Source: Mycobacterium sp. 1164985.4 | GTDB lineage: Bacteria; Actinomycetota; Actinomycetes; Mycobacteriales; Mycobacteriaceae | Assembly: GCF_001668575.1 (NCBI RefSeq) | Contig: NZ_LZMD01000038.1 | Coordinates: 1-64,000 of the forward strand | Reading direction: 5' to 3' | Length of the DNA: 64,000 nucleotides | In this document: piece after piece, positions 32,073 through 40,230 of the stretch | How the letters are laid out: each line of letters opens with the position of its first letter | Position numbering within the stretch: the first letter of the stretch is position 1 | Notes under the pieces: generated by a model | The model's database searches: none | Told to the model about the DNA's origin: nothing | The model's input: only the letters and a program-made list of their open reading frames with translations | Made by a program: the position numbers and the translations under genes

Positions 32073-33368
32073 ATGAAGAAGGCGCGTATCGGCCACATCG
32101 CCCGGCAGGTCGCGGCGTTAGTTGTCGCGGCGGTGACCGCGGCCTCGACGCTCAACGGCTACCGACCGCTGGCGCGCAAGGGCTACCCATCGATCTTCTC
32201 GTTCGGGTTCGGCATGGTGGTGAGCGAGTTCCCGCTCCAGACGCTGGCGAGCCAGATCGGCGGGCTGGCGTTGACCAGTCGCCGCCTGAGCCGTCCAGTG
32301 CGCGTGATCGCGTGGGCGGTGGCAGCCCTGTCTGCGGTCGGTCTGCTGAACTTCAGCCGCGCGGGCCACAAAGCCGCTACCCCGCTGACCGAGGCGTTGG
32401 ACAGTGGCCTGGGCACTGATCGCCGCAGGGACTCGACCGGCCTGTGGCGCCGGCCCGCTGGGGATGGCAGCGCCAAGACGCCGGGCGCTCTGCGAATGAT
32501 GCGGATCTACCGCGACTACGCCCACGACGGAAACATCAGCTACGGCGAGTTCAGCAGTGCCAACCAGCTCGACATCTGGCGGCGTCCCGATCTCGACCGG
32601 AACGGCAAGGCGCCGGTCCTGTTCCAGATCCCCGGCGGCGCCTGGGTCACGGGAAACAAACGCGGACAGGCACATCCGTTGATGAGCCATCTCGCGGAGC
32701 TCGGCTGGATCTGCGTGGCGATCAACTACCGGCACAGCCCGCGCAACACGTGGCCGGATCACATCGTGGACGTCAAGCGCGCGCTGGCGTGGGTCAAGAC
32801 GCATATCGCCGAGTACGGCGGCGACCCGGACTTCATCGCGATCACCGGCGGCTCGGCGGGCGGGCATTTGTCGTCGCTGGCGGCGCTGACGCCTAACGAC
32901 GCGCGATACCAGCCGGGCTTCGAGGATGTCGACACGCGGGTGCAGGCCGCAGTGCCCTTCTACGGTGTCTACGACTTCACCCGTTTTGAGGACGCGATGC
33001 ATCCGTCGATGCCCGAATTGCTCGAGCAGATGGTCATCAAACAACCACAGAAGTCGGCCTTCGAGACCTACGCCGACGCGTCGCCGGTGAATCACATCAC
33101 TGCTGATGCCCCGCCCTTCTTCGTGTTGCACGGGACCAACGATTCGCTGGTTCCCGTCGAGCAGGCGCGGGCGTTCGTCGCGAAGCTGCGCGACGCCAGC
33201 ACCCAGCCGGTCGCGTACGCCGAGTTGCCCTTTGCGCAGCACGCTTTCGACATGTTCGGCTCCGCCCGTGCCGGGCACGCAGCGGTCGCCGTCGAGCAAT
33301 TCCTCGCCGAGGTCTACGCGAACTGGCAGCAGGCGACGCAGTCGGAGGGTGTCAGCGCGACGTCGTGA
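32073..33368 (+). CDS. Alpha/beta-hydrolase (esterase/lipase) with N-terminal membrane region
   Basis: 431 aa from the ATG at 32073. The N-terminal 120 residues contain two or three hydrophobic helices, followed by a hormone-sensitive-lipase-like hydrolase: oxyanion motif PGGAWVTGNKRG, nucleophile GGSAGG (about 270), the acid in LHGTNDSLVPVEQA and the His in PFAQHAFDMF. It probably hydrolyses a lipid or other carboxylic ester at the membrane, as in mycobacterial Lip proteins. Divergent from the DUF4407 gene. Confidence 0.88.
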   Translation: MKKARIGHIARQVAALVVAAVTAASTLNGYRPLARKGYPSIFSFGFGMVVSEFPLQTLASQIGGLALTSRRLSRPVRVIAWAVAALSAVGLLNFSRAGHKAATPLTEALDSGLGTDRRRDSTGLWRRPAGDGSAKTPGALRMMRIYRDYAHDGNISYGEFSSANQLDIWRRPDLDRNGKAPVLFQIPGGAWVTGNKRGQAHPLMSHLAELGWICVAINYRHSPRNTWPDHIVDVKRALAWVKTHIAEYGGDPDFIAITGGSAGGHLSSLAALTPNDARYQPGFEDVDTRVQAAVPFYGVYDFTRFEDAMHPSMPELLEQMVIKQPQKSAFETYADASPVNHITADAPPFFVLHGTNDSLVPVEQARAFVAKLRDASTQPVAYAELPFAQHAFDMFGSARAGHAAVAVEQFLAEVYANWQQATQSEGVSATS

Positions 33369-33433
33369 CGCCCAAAGCCTGACCAGCTTCGATTAACAGA
33401 TTGCGGCGCTCGGCCAATACCATCGCTACCGCT

Positions 33434-35053
33434 ATGACCGACACCGCCCTGACCGCTGTGCCCAGCGGCGACGCCTCGCCACCTGGCCGTATCTCCACCG
33501 AGGCGGGCCGGCGCAGGACCTTCGCTGTCATCAGCCACCCCGACGCCGGCAAGTCGACGTTGACCGAGGCGCTGGCGTTGCACGCCCGGGTGATCACCGA
33601 GGCCGGCGCGGTGCATGGCAAGGCGGGTCGACGATCGACGGTGTCCGACTGGATGGAGATGGAGAAGGCCAGGGGCATCTCGATCACTTCGACGGCATTG
33701 CAGTTCCCGTACCGCGACTGCGTCATCAACCTGCTCGACACCCCGGGCCACGCCGACTTCTCCGAGGACACCTACCGGGTGCTGACGGCGGTCGACTGCG
33801 CTGTGATGCTCATCGACGCGGCGAAAGGACTTGAGCCGCAGACGCTTAAGTTGTTCCAGGTGTGTAAGCACCGCGGGATTCCGATCATCACGGTGATCAA
33901 CAAGTGGGACCGGCCCGGGCGGCATGCCCTGGAACTGATCGACGAGATCCAGTCGCGGATCGGGTTGCGGCCCACTCCCCTGACGTGGCCGGTGGGCATC
34001 GCCGGTGATTTCAAGGGTGTGCTGGATCGCCGGTCTGGCAATTACATTCGCTTCACTCGGACCGCGGGTGGTGCCACCGCGGCGCCCGAGGAGCACATCG
34101 CGGCGGCCGACGCCTCCGAGGCCGCGGGCGTCGACTGGGATACCGCTGTCGAGGAGTCGGAGCTGTTGTCGGCAGACGGCGCCGATTACGGCCGCGAGAC
34201 GTTCTTGAGCGGCGAGACGACCCCGGCGCTGTTCACGTCGGCGGCGTTGAACTTCGGGGTGAACCAGCTGCTCGACGTCCTGGTCGAACTCGCGCCGCCG
34301 CCGAGTGGAGCTCTGGACGTCGATGGCATTCGCCGTACGGTCGAATCTCCTTTCAGCGCTTTTGTTTTCAAGGTGCAGGCGGGCATGGACTCCGCGCATC
34401 GCGACCGCATCGCGTATGCGCGGGTGGTGTCCGGCACGTTCGAGCGTGGGGACGTGCTCACCCACGCGGCGACAGGCAAGCCGTTCGTCACGAAGTACGC
34501 GCAGTCGGTGTTCGGGCAGCAGCGCTCCACCCTGGACACGGCGTGGCCGGGGGATGTGATCGGGCTGGCGAACGCGGCGATGCTGCGCCCGGGTGACACG
34601 CTGTATCGTGATGTGCCCGTGAAGTATCCGCCGATCCCGAGCTTCTCCCCGGAGCATTTCGCGGTGGCGCGCGGCACCGACCCCAGCAAGCACAAGCAGT
34701 TTCGTCGCGGGATCGAGCAGCTCGAGCAAGAGGGCGTCGTGCAGGTGCTGCGCTCAGACCGTCGCGGCGATCAGGCGCCGGTGTTGGCCGCGGTGGGTCC
34801 GATGCAGTTCGAGGTTGCCGTGCACCGAATGGCTGCGGAGTTCGGCACCCCGATTGCGTTGGAGTCGTTGCCGTATCAGGTCGCGCGGATCGTCGACCCC
34901 GCCGACGCCGAGTTCATGGACAAGCAGGTGTCGGCGGAGGTGCTGACCCGCAGCGACGGTGTCATGCTCGTGCTGTTCTCGACGCCGTGGCGGCTGGACG
35001 GCTTTCAGCGCGACAACCCCGATATCAAACTCGGGTCGTTGGTGGCGGCGTAG
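33434..35053 (+). CDS. prfC: Peptide chain release factor 3
   Basis: 539 aa from the ATG at 33434. The translational GTPase shows G1 ISHPDAGKST, the G2/switch region EKARGISITSTA, G3 DTPGHADFSEDT, and G4 INKWDRPG. Domain II and the RF3-type C-terminal domain (GPMQFEVAVHRMAAEFG) follow. RF3 recycles RF1 and RF2 from the ribosome after termination and contributes to post-peptidyl-transfer quality control. Length and motifs are canonical. A TTG at 33401 would add an unlikely N-terminus. Confidence 0.96.
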   Translation: MTDTALTAVPSGDASPPGRISTEAGRRRTFAVISHPDAGKSTLTEALALHARVITEAGAVHGKAGRRSTVSDWMEMEKARGISITSTALQFPYRDCVINLLDTPGHADFSEDTYRVLTAVDCAVMLIDAAKGLEPQTLKLFQVCKHRGIPIITVINKWDRPGRHALELIDEIQSRIGLRPTPLTWPVGIAGDFKGVLDRRSGNYIRFTRTAGGATAAPEEHIAAADASEAAGVDWDTAVEESELLSADGADYGRETFLSGETTPALFTSAALNFGVNQLLDVLVELAPPPSGALDVDGIRRTVESPFSAFVFKVQAGMDSAHRDRIAYARVVSGTFERGDVLTHAATGKPFVTKYAQSVFGQQRSTLDTAWPGDVIGLANAAMLRPGDTLYRDVPVKYPPIPSFSPEHFAVARGTDPSKHKQFRRGIEQLEQEGVVQVLRSDRRGDQAPVLAAVGPMQFEVAVHRMAAEFGTPIALESLPYQVARIVDPADAEFMDKQVSAEVLTRSDGVMLVLFSTPWRLDGFQRDNPDIKLGSLVAA

Positions 35054-35115
35054 GGCGTCGCTCCTCGGACACACCGCCGCCGACCACCCAGGCCCCCATA
35101 AGCCAGCTCAGGCGG

Positions 35116-35499
35116 TCATTCAGAGGCGAACCCCTGCAGCTTGTCCGCAAGGTCGGCCAGCTCCAGATGCCCCTGAGTGGCGACGGTATTCATGAAGTCC
35201 TCGGCATCGTCGACATCGAAGCCAGAGTCCAATTCGACGCCGTTGAGGTACAGGAACGTCCATGCAGCGGCCCATGCGGTGCGCTTGTTGCCATCAACGA
35301 GCGCATGGTTGCGCGCCAGAGACTGCAGCAGTGCCGCTGCTTTGGTGAATAGGTCGGGATACGCGTCGACCCCGAAGACGGTGGCCTGCGGCCGAGCCAC
35401 CGCTGCGTCGAGCAGACCATAGTCGGTCACCCTCAGCTCGACACCCACGGCCGCAGCACCAGAGACGAGAACGTCCTCGCGATCCAGGTATTCGGTCAC
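35116..35499 (-). CDS. doc: Fic-domain toxin, Doc family
   Basis: 127 aa from the GTG at 35499. The Fic motif [12 protein letters not shown] lies at about residues 65-76 with all catalytic residues (His, Asp, Asn, Lys, Arg), and the N-terminal YLDREDVLV is Doc-like. Doc proteins phosphorylate EF-Tu, while other Fic enzymes AMPylate targets. The GTG overlaps the antitoxin stop by 4 nt. The upstream in-frame extension to 35721 lies over the antitoxin gene and is rejected. Confidence 0.9.
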   Translation of the reverse strand: MTEYLDREDVLVSGAAAVGVELRVTDYGLLDAAVARPQATVFGVDAYPDLFTKAAALLQSLARNHALVDGNKRTAWAAAWTFLYLNGVELDSGFDVDDAEDFMNTVATQGHLELADLADKLQGFASE

Positions 35500-35693
35500 G
35501 CCAGGCGACGATTGAGCTCTGCGCTGCGCTCGGCGACGATCCTCGCGCCTTCGCGTACGCGGCGTTTGTGGTCGCTCGCGGCATCGAGCGCGGCGCGGTG
35601 CACGAACGCGCGCAGCGACAGCTCCGCAGCCGTGGCGGCGGTGCGCAACTGCTCCATCTCTTCGTCGCTGAAGTTGACGTTCAACGCAGGCAT
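35496..35693 (-). CDS. Ribbon-helix-helix antitoxin partner of Doc
   Basis: 65 aa. [20 protein letters not shown] followed by [15 protein letters not shown] is a ribbon-helix-helix fold. Classic P1 Doc uses Phd (a different fold), so this is the alternative actinobacterial pairing. It starts just downstream of inverted repeats and overlaps the toxin start by 4 nt. It should both neutralise Doc and autorepress the operon. Confidence 0.85.
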   Translation of the reverse strand: MPALNVNFSDEEMEQLRTAATAAELSLRAFVHRAALDAASDHKRRVREGARIVAERSAELNRRLA

Positions 35694-35699
35694 ACGTCG

Positions 35700-35731
35700 A
35701 CGGTACCAGCTTCAGTACCAATACTGGTACC
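35700..35731. promoter_or_regulatory. Inverted-repeat operator upstream of the Fic/antitoxin pair
   Basis: GTACCA at 35714-35719 and TGGTAC at 35724-35729 form an inverted repeat with a 4-nt spacer. A further GGTACC copy lies at 35701-35706, giving three related half-sites within 32 nt right next to the antitoxin start. This is a typical autoregulatory site for a ribbon-helix-helix antitoxin. Confidence 0.6.
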
Positions 35732-35780
35732 AGACGCTACCGCTTGTTGAGGTGCGCTTGGAACAGTCCTCGGCGCCGTA

Positions 35781-36312
35781 TCAGCCCGGCGGATCGAACG
35801 AGACGACTTTGCCCCGGTTGATCGAGACCCAGTCGCTGGCCACCAGATACGGGCGCAGGTCTCGGTGATGGCCTGCTGGTCGGCGTGCGTCTTAGGTCGC
35901 TGCAGCTCATAGAGGTGCGGGAACTCGGTCCAGGCGACGACAAAGTCCCACAGCCGCAGCGCCGCCTCCCCCGCCGGCAGGTCGATGAGCTCCGGCCCGA
36001 AAAGGCACTGCCCGTCAGGGAAGAACAGCGTCGGTACGCCGTAGCCGCCGGCGTCGACGACGCGCTGGCGGTCGGCCATCGACTGCCGGCGCAACAGCGC
36101 GCCGATGCGCATCATCGACCAGCCGTACGACCAGTCGCGCTCCCACGGATGCTTACTGCCGTCCTGGCGGTTGATTTCCTCGAGGCTGAAGGAGCGCCAG
36201 TTCACCTCCAGGCCGCTGCGCTCGCGCACCTCGCGGATCCACCGCGATGTCTGAATGCGAACGGGCACGTGACGTCGAAGTGAAAATCAACGGCGACAGG
36301 ACGATTGGACAC
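35781..36312 (-). pseudogene. DsbA-family (2-hydroxychromene isomerase-like) oxidoreductase, decayed
   Basis: Reading from the GTG at 36312, the frames must be changed twice to recover a DsbA-like thioredoxin-fold protein. First: [18 protein letters not shown], then a one-base loss near 36250-36256. Second: [19 protein letters not shown] to [15 protein letters not shown], where a block of the family (very roughly 50-70 residues) appears to be missing near 36071-36077. Third: [20 protein letters not shown] to QQAITET, then another one-base loss near 35856 before [20 protein letters not shown] and a TGA at 35781. Three independent lesions make this a true pseudogene. Confidence 0.8.
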
Positions 36313-36437
36313 ATCGGAACCTCGGATCTGCGCGCCAGTGGTCGTCATCGTGCCAGCTGGACATGCCGGTACGACGGACGTCGTACCGGCCCGCGTCAGG
36401 CAGACCGACAGCGTGCGCAGCCAGGTCACGGTGGGGT

Positions 36438-36983
36438 TCAGGCCCGCACCGTCGGCCAGAAGAGGTCGAACAGTCGCTCTTCCCAGCCGTTGGCGACGCG
36501 GCCGGTGCGTGCGCGCTCGGCGATGATTGCTCCGACCACCGCGTCGATGAGGGTGGCGCTGTCGATGTCGGCGCGGAACGATCCATCGGCCTTGGCCGCA
36601 TCGATCACCGATGTCAGTTCGGCCCGCTCCTTGGCCAGGATGCGGCGGAAGAGCTTGGTGAAGTCGGGGTCGTCGTCGGTGAGCATGGCGGCGAGGCCGC
36701 CGAAGCCGATGCCGACCTCGATGGCCTTGACCGCCTCTGCGATGAGCCAGCGGAACCGATCCGGTGCCGCGGTTGATGCGGCGAGGGGTTCAGGAGAAGT
36801 CACCCGCGTCAGCGCGGCGGCAAGCATGTCGCGACGGTCGCGATGTCGCCGGTAGATGGTGGTCTTGGCGATTCCGGAGCGCGCCGCCACCGCCTCGACG
36901 GTCACGGCGTTGGGCCCTCTGGTGCGCAGGAGCGCCAGTGTCGCCTCGGTAATACCGTCGTCGACGTCGCGTCGCTGTGCCAT
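36438..36983 (-). CDS. TetR-family transcriptional regulator
   Basis: 181 aa. The helix-turn-helix is clear (TEATLALLRTRGPNAVTVEA and GIAKTTIYRRHRDRRDMLAA), followed by a helical ligand domain. It is divergent from a small membrane-protein gene. The 105-nt intergenic region holds a perfect 12-bp palindrome with flanking half-sites, so it probably represses both genes. The inducing ligand is unknown. Confidence 0.9.
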   Translation of the reverse strand: MAQRRDVDDGITEATLALLRTRGPNAVTVEAVAARSGIAKTTIYRRHRDRRDMLAAALTRVTSPEPLAASTAAPDRFRWLIAEAVKAIEVGIGFGGLAAMLTDDDPDFTKLFRRILAKERAELTSVIDAAKADGSFRADIDSATLIDAVVGAIIAERARTGRVANGWEERLFDLFWPTVRA

Positions 36984-37020
36984 CGCACCTCCTCTGGCCG
37001 GGAATATCTCCGGCTGGAAA

Positions 37021-37060
37021 AACGCTACACTAAACGTAGCGCTACGATGCGCGTAGCGTT
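37021..37060. promoter_or_regulatory. TetR operator candidate
   Basis: CGTAGCGCTACG at 37035-37046 is a perfect 12-bp palindrome. It is flanked by AACGCTAC at 37021-37028 and GTAGCGTT at 37053-37060, reverse complements of each other, so the same GTAGC half-site occurs four times. The array spans the divergent promoter between the TetR gene and the membrane-protein gene. Confidence 0.7.
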
Positions 37061-37088
37061 TCGCTGAAGCTTACGAGAGGTGATATCG

Positions 37089-37469
37089 ATGTTGAAGGCG
37101 CTGGGCCGGATTCCGCCGACTGCGGTTGGGTATGTGAGCCTGCTGCTGAGTTTCGCGGCACTCGGGACGTTCGTTTACGCGCTGGCCGCTCAAAGTGCGG
37201 TGGCGGGAATCATCGGGGCCGGCATGGTCGTGTTGATGGTGATGGCAGTGGCGGGCTTCCGCGTTGGTGCCCGCAAGCGCGCAGAATCCAACGACAGCGG
37301 TATCGAGATCCCCAGCGAGAACATCTGGGCGCGACCGCTGCGCCGCGAGCAGATCGACCACTATCTGTCGACCTACCGCGGTGCGCGAGACAACCACGAA
37401 CAGTTGATGGACGCCGCCACGTCCATGCCCGTCGAGTCGACGAAGGAGCTGGAACGGCAAGCCGCCTGA
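37089..37469 (+). CDS. Small membrane protein under TetR control
   Basis: 126 aa from the ATG at 37089, with GAGAGGTGA upstream. Two hydrophobic helices (AVGYVSLLLSFAALGTFVYA and VAGIIGAGMVVLMVMAVAGF) are followed by a soluble tail of about 65 residues. No characterised family is recognised. Its position opposite the TetR gene, next to the operator, suggests it is the regulated target. Confidence 0.75.
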   Translation: MLKALGRIPPTAVGYVSLLLSFAALGTFVYALAAQSAVAGIIGAGMVVLMVMAVAGFRVGARKRAESNDSGIEIPSENIWARPLRREQIDHYLSTYRGARDNHEQLMDAATSMPVESTKELERQAA

Positions 37470-37639
37470 CGCTTGGCACGCTGCGCCCGGGTGACACGCT
37501 GATCGCGGCGCACCCGGGCAGTTGACATACCGAGCCTCGGTGCGAAACCTCCGGGGCGATCCCAGAAGCGAATTTGATGCGTCCCGGTGCTCCGGGGGCG
37601 TGTTAAGAATCTAGACACACCATCGATTCGAGGCGGGGT

Positions 37640-37930
37640 ATGTCTGTGCTGGTCGATCCGGATGTCCTGCGGGCCTTCGCCGCCCACGTCGATGTCATCA
37701 CCGGTCGCATCACCGGAGCCGCAGTGGGCCCGACGACCACTGCGGCGGCCGACGGACTGCCCGGGTCGACAACGCAGTGGGCGGCCCGGTCGGTCGGTGA
37801 GCATTTCACCGAGGTCGCCGAGAACCTGGCGCAGAACGTGGCTCGGATGGGCAAGGCCGTGCGCGGTGCCGGGGACACTTTCGAGGTGACTGACGAAACC
37901 TTGGCCGGCGAATTCGACGGGCTGTTCTGA
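37640..37930 (+). CDS. EspC-like ESX secretion partner
   Basis: 96 aa. MSVLVDPDVLRAFAAHVDVI starts a helical hairpin protein of the EspC/WXG-like type, with a second helix in VGEHFTEVAENLAQNVARMG and a C-terminal EVTDETLAGEFDGLF. GAGGCGGGGT precedes the ATG. It is the first gene of a three-gene module and lies 4 nt before the large substrate gene. Such partners dimerise with the toxin's N-terminus for export by a type VII system. No ESX machinery is in this window. Confidence 0.75.
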   Translation: MSVLVDPDVLRAFAAHVDVITGRITGAAVGPTTTAAADGLPGSTTQWAARSVGEHFTEVAENLAQNVARMGKAVRGAGDTFEVTDETLAGEFDGLF

Positions 37931-37934
37931 TCCT

Positions 37935-39305
37935 ATGCTGCCCTCTCGTCCGACTCTCCAGAGTTGGAATCCAGAGTCGTTGGCGACGTCTGCCGCGTCG
38001 ATTGCCACGGCAGCGCAGACAGTCGTCGATGGCGTTTCAGGCATCGACGCCGCGTGCAAGCGAATGCCGGAAACGCGGGCATGGTCAGGTAAGTCGCACG
38101 CCGCGGCGAGCGCAATGTTCGGTCGGGCGAAGCGCCAAGCGTCGACGTTCTCGGATTACGCCAAGGCGGTCTCGGCGGCATTGAGTAGTGGTGCCGAGTC
38201 GATCGGGAGTGCGCGTAAAGCGTTGTTGGCCAAGGCCGACGAGCTCGACGCGGGTCCGTTGAGCGTCAGTGACCAATGGGTCGTGCTCGTCGACCCGGTC
38301 TACATGTCCGAGGAGGAGATGGCCAAGCTGCAGGCGTCGGCCTTGCAGGAGCAGGCCAACGTCAACACGATGCTGATTGCTATCGGTGATGCCGACGACG
38401 CGACGGCGAACGCGGTGACGGCCGCAGGTAGCCAGTTCGGGTTCGCTGAGGCGGGACTGCCAGCCGATCTGGGCGGCATCCTGCTACCCACGGCGCAGCG
38501 ACCACCCGATGAGGTGGCCGACCCCCGAACACCCGTCGGCGCGGTGGCGCAGGAAGCGATTCGTTCCGCCGATCAGCAGCAGAACGTCCGGGAAGTCGTC
38601 GAGTCCACGAACGCGTACGGCGAGGAGGTGACGACGGTGATCAAACAGGACGGCAGCAAGGCCGTCACCACCCGCATGGATCCGTTCGAGTGGCCCAGCA
38701 AGCAGAACTTCTACGAGCTCGAGGAGTTCGACAAGAACGGTGACTTTGTAGCGCGCACCAGTTCGTGGCATGACCTGTCCAACGACTGTGACTACACGTC
38801 GATCACTTTCGCCGATGGCTCGAACTGGACGATGTCGATGGACCCCACCGGCCACCGACAGGCCGGCTTCACTACCGCAGACGGTCGGCACAGTGCGGTG
38901 CCCGTCGAGCTGATCGACAACATATCGACGGGTACCACAGCTGCAATGTCGGGCTTGGAGAAGCACATCGCGCGTGGCGGATCCTTGCCGATGGTCACCG
39001 CGGAAACGGCCGAAAATATCGGAAAGACAATGAAGTTCGGCGGACCGGCAGGGACAGTAGCGACAACGGTCTTCGACATGGTGATGGCTGAGTCGGACAA
39101 AGATCGGTGCATTGCACTGGTCGCCGGGGTGGCCGGCGGCGGTGGAGGCTGGGGCCTCGCTGAGTTCGGTGCGGCAGCTGGCGCAGCGACTGGTCCCCTG
39201 GCGGTAGGAGCCGTACCGCTTCTTACCATTATCGGGGCCGTCGCCGGAACTGTAGGCGGCGTGGAAATGGGCAAGTTCATTGGTGAGGTCGTGTGTCCGT
39301 ACTGA
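37935..39305 (+). CDS. ESX-type secreted protein with membrane-active C-terminus (putative toxin)
   Basis: 456 aa. Residues 1-130 are helical with a W-S-G motif (ETRAWSGKSHAAASAMFG) like WXG100 proteins. A linker (about 130-220) leads to a beta-rich central region with SWHDLSNDCDYTSITFADGS. The last 80 residues are Gly/Ala-rich and hydrophobic (LVAGVAGGGGGWGLAEFGAA, then LLTIIGAVAGTVGGVEMGKF), a glycine-zipper-like pair that could insert into membranes. The downstream gene encodes a membrane protein overlapping by 13 nt, as expected for a cognate immunity protein. Toxin function is inferred from architecture and position. Confidence 0.65.
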   Translation: MLPSRPTLQSWNPESLATSAASIATAAQTVVDGVSGIDAACKRMPETRAWSGKSHAAASAMFGRAKRQASTFSDYAKAVSAALSSGAESIGSARKALLAKADELDAGPLSVSDQWVVLVDPVYMSEEEMAKLQASALQEQANVNTMLIAIGDADDATANAVTAAGSQFGFAEAGLPADLGGILLPTAQRPPDEVADPRTPVGAVAQEAIRSADQQQNVREVVESTNAYGEEVTTVIKQDGSKAVTTRMDPFEWPSKQNFYELEEFDKNGDFVARTSSWHDLSNDCDYTSITFADGSNWTMSMDPTGHRQAGFTTADGRHSAVPVELIDNISTGTTAAMSGLEKHIARGGSLPMVTAETAENIGKTMKFGGPAGTVATTVFDMVMAESDKDRCIALVAGVAGGGGGWGLAEFGAAAGAATGPLAVGAVPLLTIIGAVAGTVGGVEMGKFIGEVVCPY

Positions 39306-40075
39306 ATCTTCCCGAACCCGCGAACTGGGCCAAGGTCAACCGACGCCTGTATTGGCTGGTCATCGGCGTATCGGCGGGCCTGCTCTACTTTGTCGTTCGC
39401 GGTATCTTGGCCGGCCTCCGAGGCAACTACTTGACGACCGCACTACTGATCGGCTTCGTCACGTTTCCAGTGTTGATGATGGCGGGCCTACTGCTGGCCG
39501 CCGCAGGCAAGGCGCAGACCCGAACATCCAACGATCCAACGGGATTCACCGTTTGGCCGGACAAGCGGGTGGGCGTGCTGTACGTCGTGGGGCTGATTGT
39601 CATGGCCCCATCGGGTGCCCTTCTGGCGCTCTATCTGCCGCGAGGAGCAATCGACATTCCGATGTCCCGTGGGTTGCAGATCTTCTCACCACCGCTCTTT
39701 GCCCTAACAGCTTTGTTCTCCGTCATCGCTCTCGTCGCGTGGGGGCGGCGTGGCGGCATCGGCTACCTCAAGTTCACCCCGGCGATGGTCGAGATCGCCG
39801 ACGTTCTGAAGACGAGAGTTTTGGAGTGGGACGACGTTGTCGATGTCAAGGACCACTCAGACACCAAGGACGGAAGGAAGGCCGGTAGGTCGGTGGTGCT
39901 GTGCTTGCGCGACGGCACCGAGGAAGTCATAGGCGGACTGAACTTGTATGTACCGACCGGAGTGCCGCTCTATTGGATGGTGCGCCACTACTGGAAACAT
40001 CCCGAGGATCGGATGGAGTTGGTGGATCACCGTGCGGCCGAGCGGTTTCGTGAGGGGCGATTCGCGCTGGATTGA
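39293..40075 (+). CDS. Membrane protein with PH-like domain, putative immunity protein
   Basis: 260 aa from a GTG at 39293, which overlaps the preceding stop by 13 nt. Four hydrophobic helices lie between about residues 20 and 155, followed by a cytosolic bacterial-PH-like segment (IGYLKFTPAMVEIADVLKTR and VLEWDDVVDVKD). Integral membrane immunity proteins usually protect from pore-forming or membrane-targeting toxins, which fits the hydrophobic tip of the upstream product. Assignment is by context. Confidence 0.65.
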   Translation: MSVLNLPEPANWAKVNRRLYWLVIGVSAGLLYFVVRGILAGLRGNYLTTALLIGFVTFPVLMMAGLLLAAAGKAQTRTSNDPTGFTVWPDKRVGVLYVVGLIVMAPSGALLALYLPRGAIDIPMSRGLQIFSPPLFALTALFSVIALVAWGRRGGIGYLKFTPAMVEIADVLKTRVLEWDDVVDVKDHSDTKDGRKAGRSVVLCLRDGTEEVIGGLNLYVPTGVPLYWMVRHYWKHPEDRMELVDHRAAERFREGRFALD

Positions 40076-40230
40076 CGACCGAAGCGCTCGGCGGCGACAG
40101 GGCACGGTGCGCCGTTAGTCCTTCATCGCATTCGTTTTAGCGCCCACGCCGGTAGGGACTCCGCGCACCGCCCGTCTCTGAGGACGTGACAGCTTCCCGG
40201 CCCGCCCCAGCCCGGCATAGGGTGGTCGCT

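Noticed and set aside
33314..34729. Long leftward open frame antisense to prfC
   Set aside because: Arg/His/Asp-rich shadow of a strongly coding gene, common in high-GC DNA; no family resemblance.
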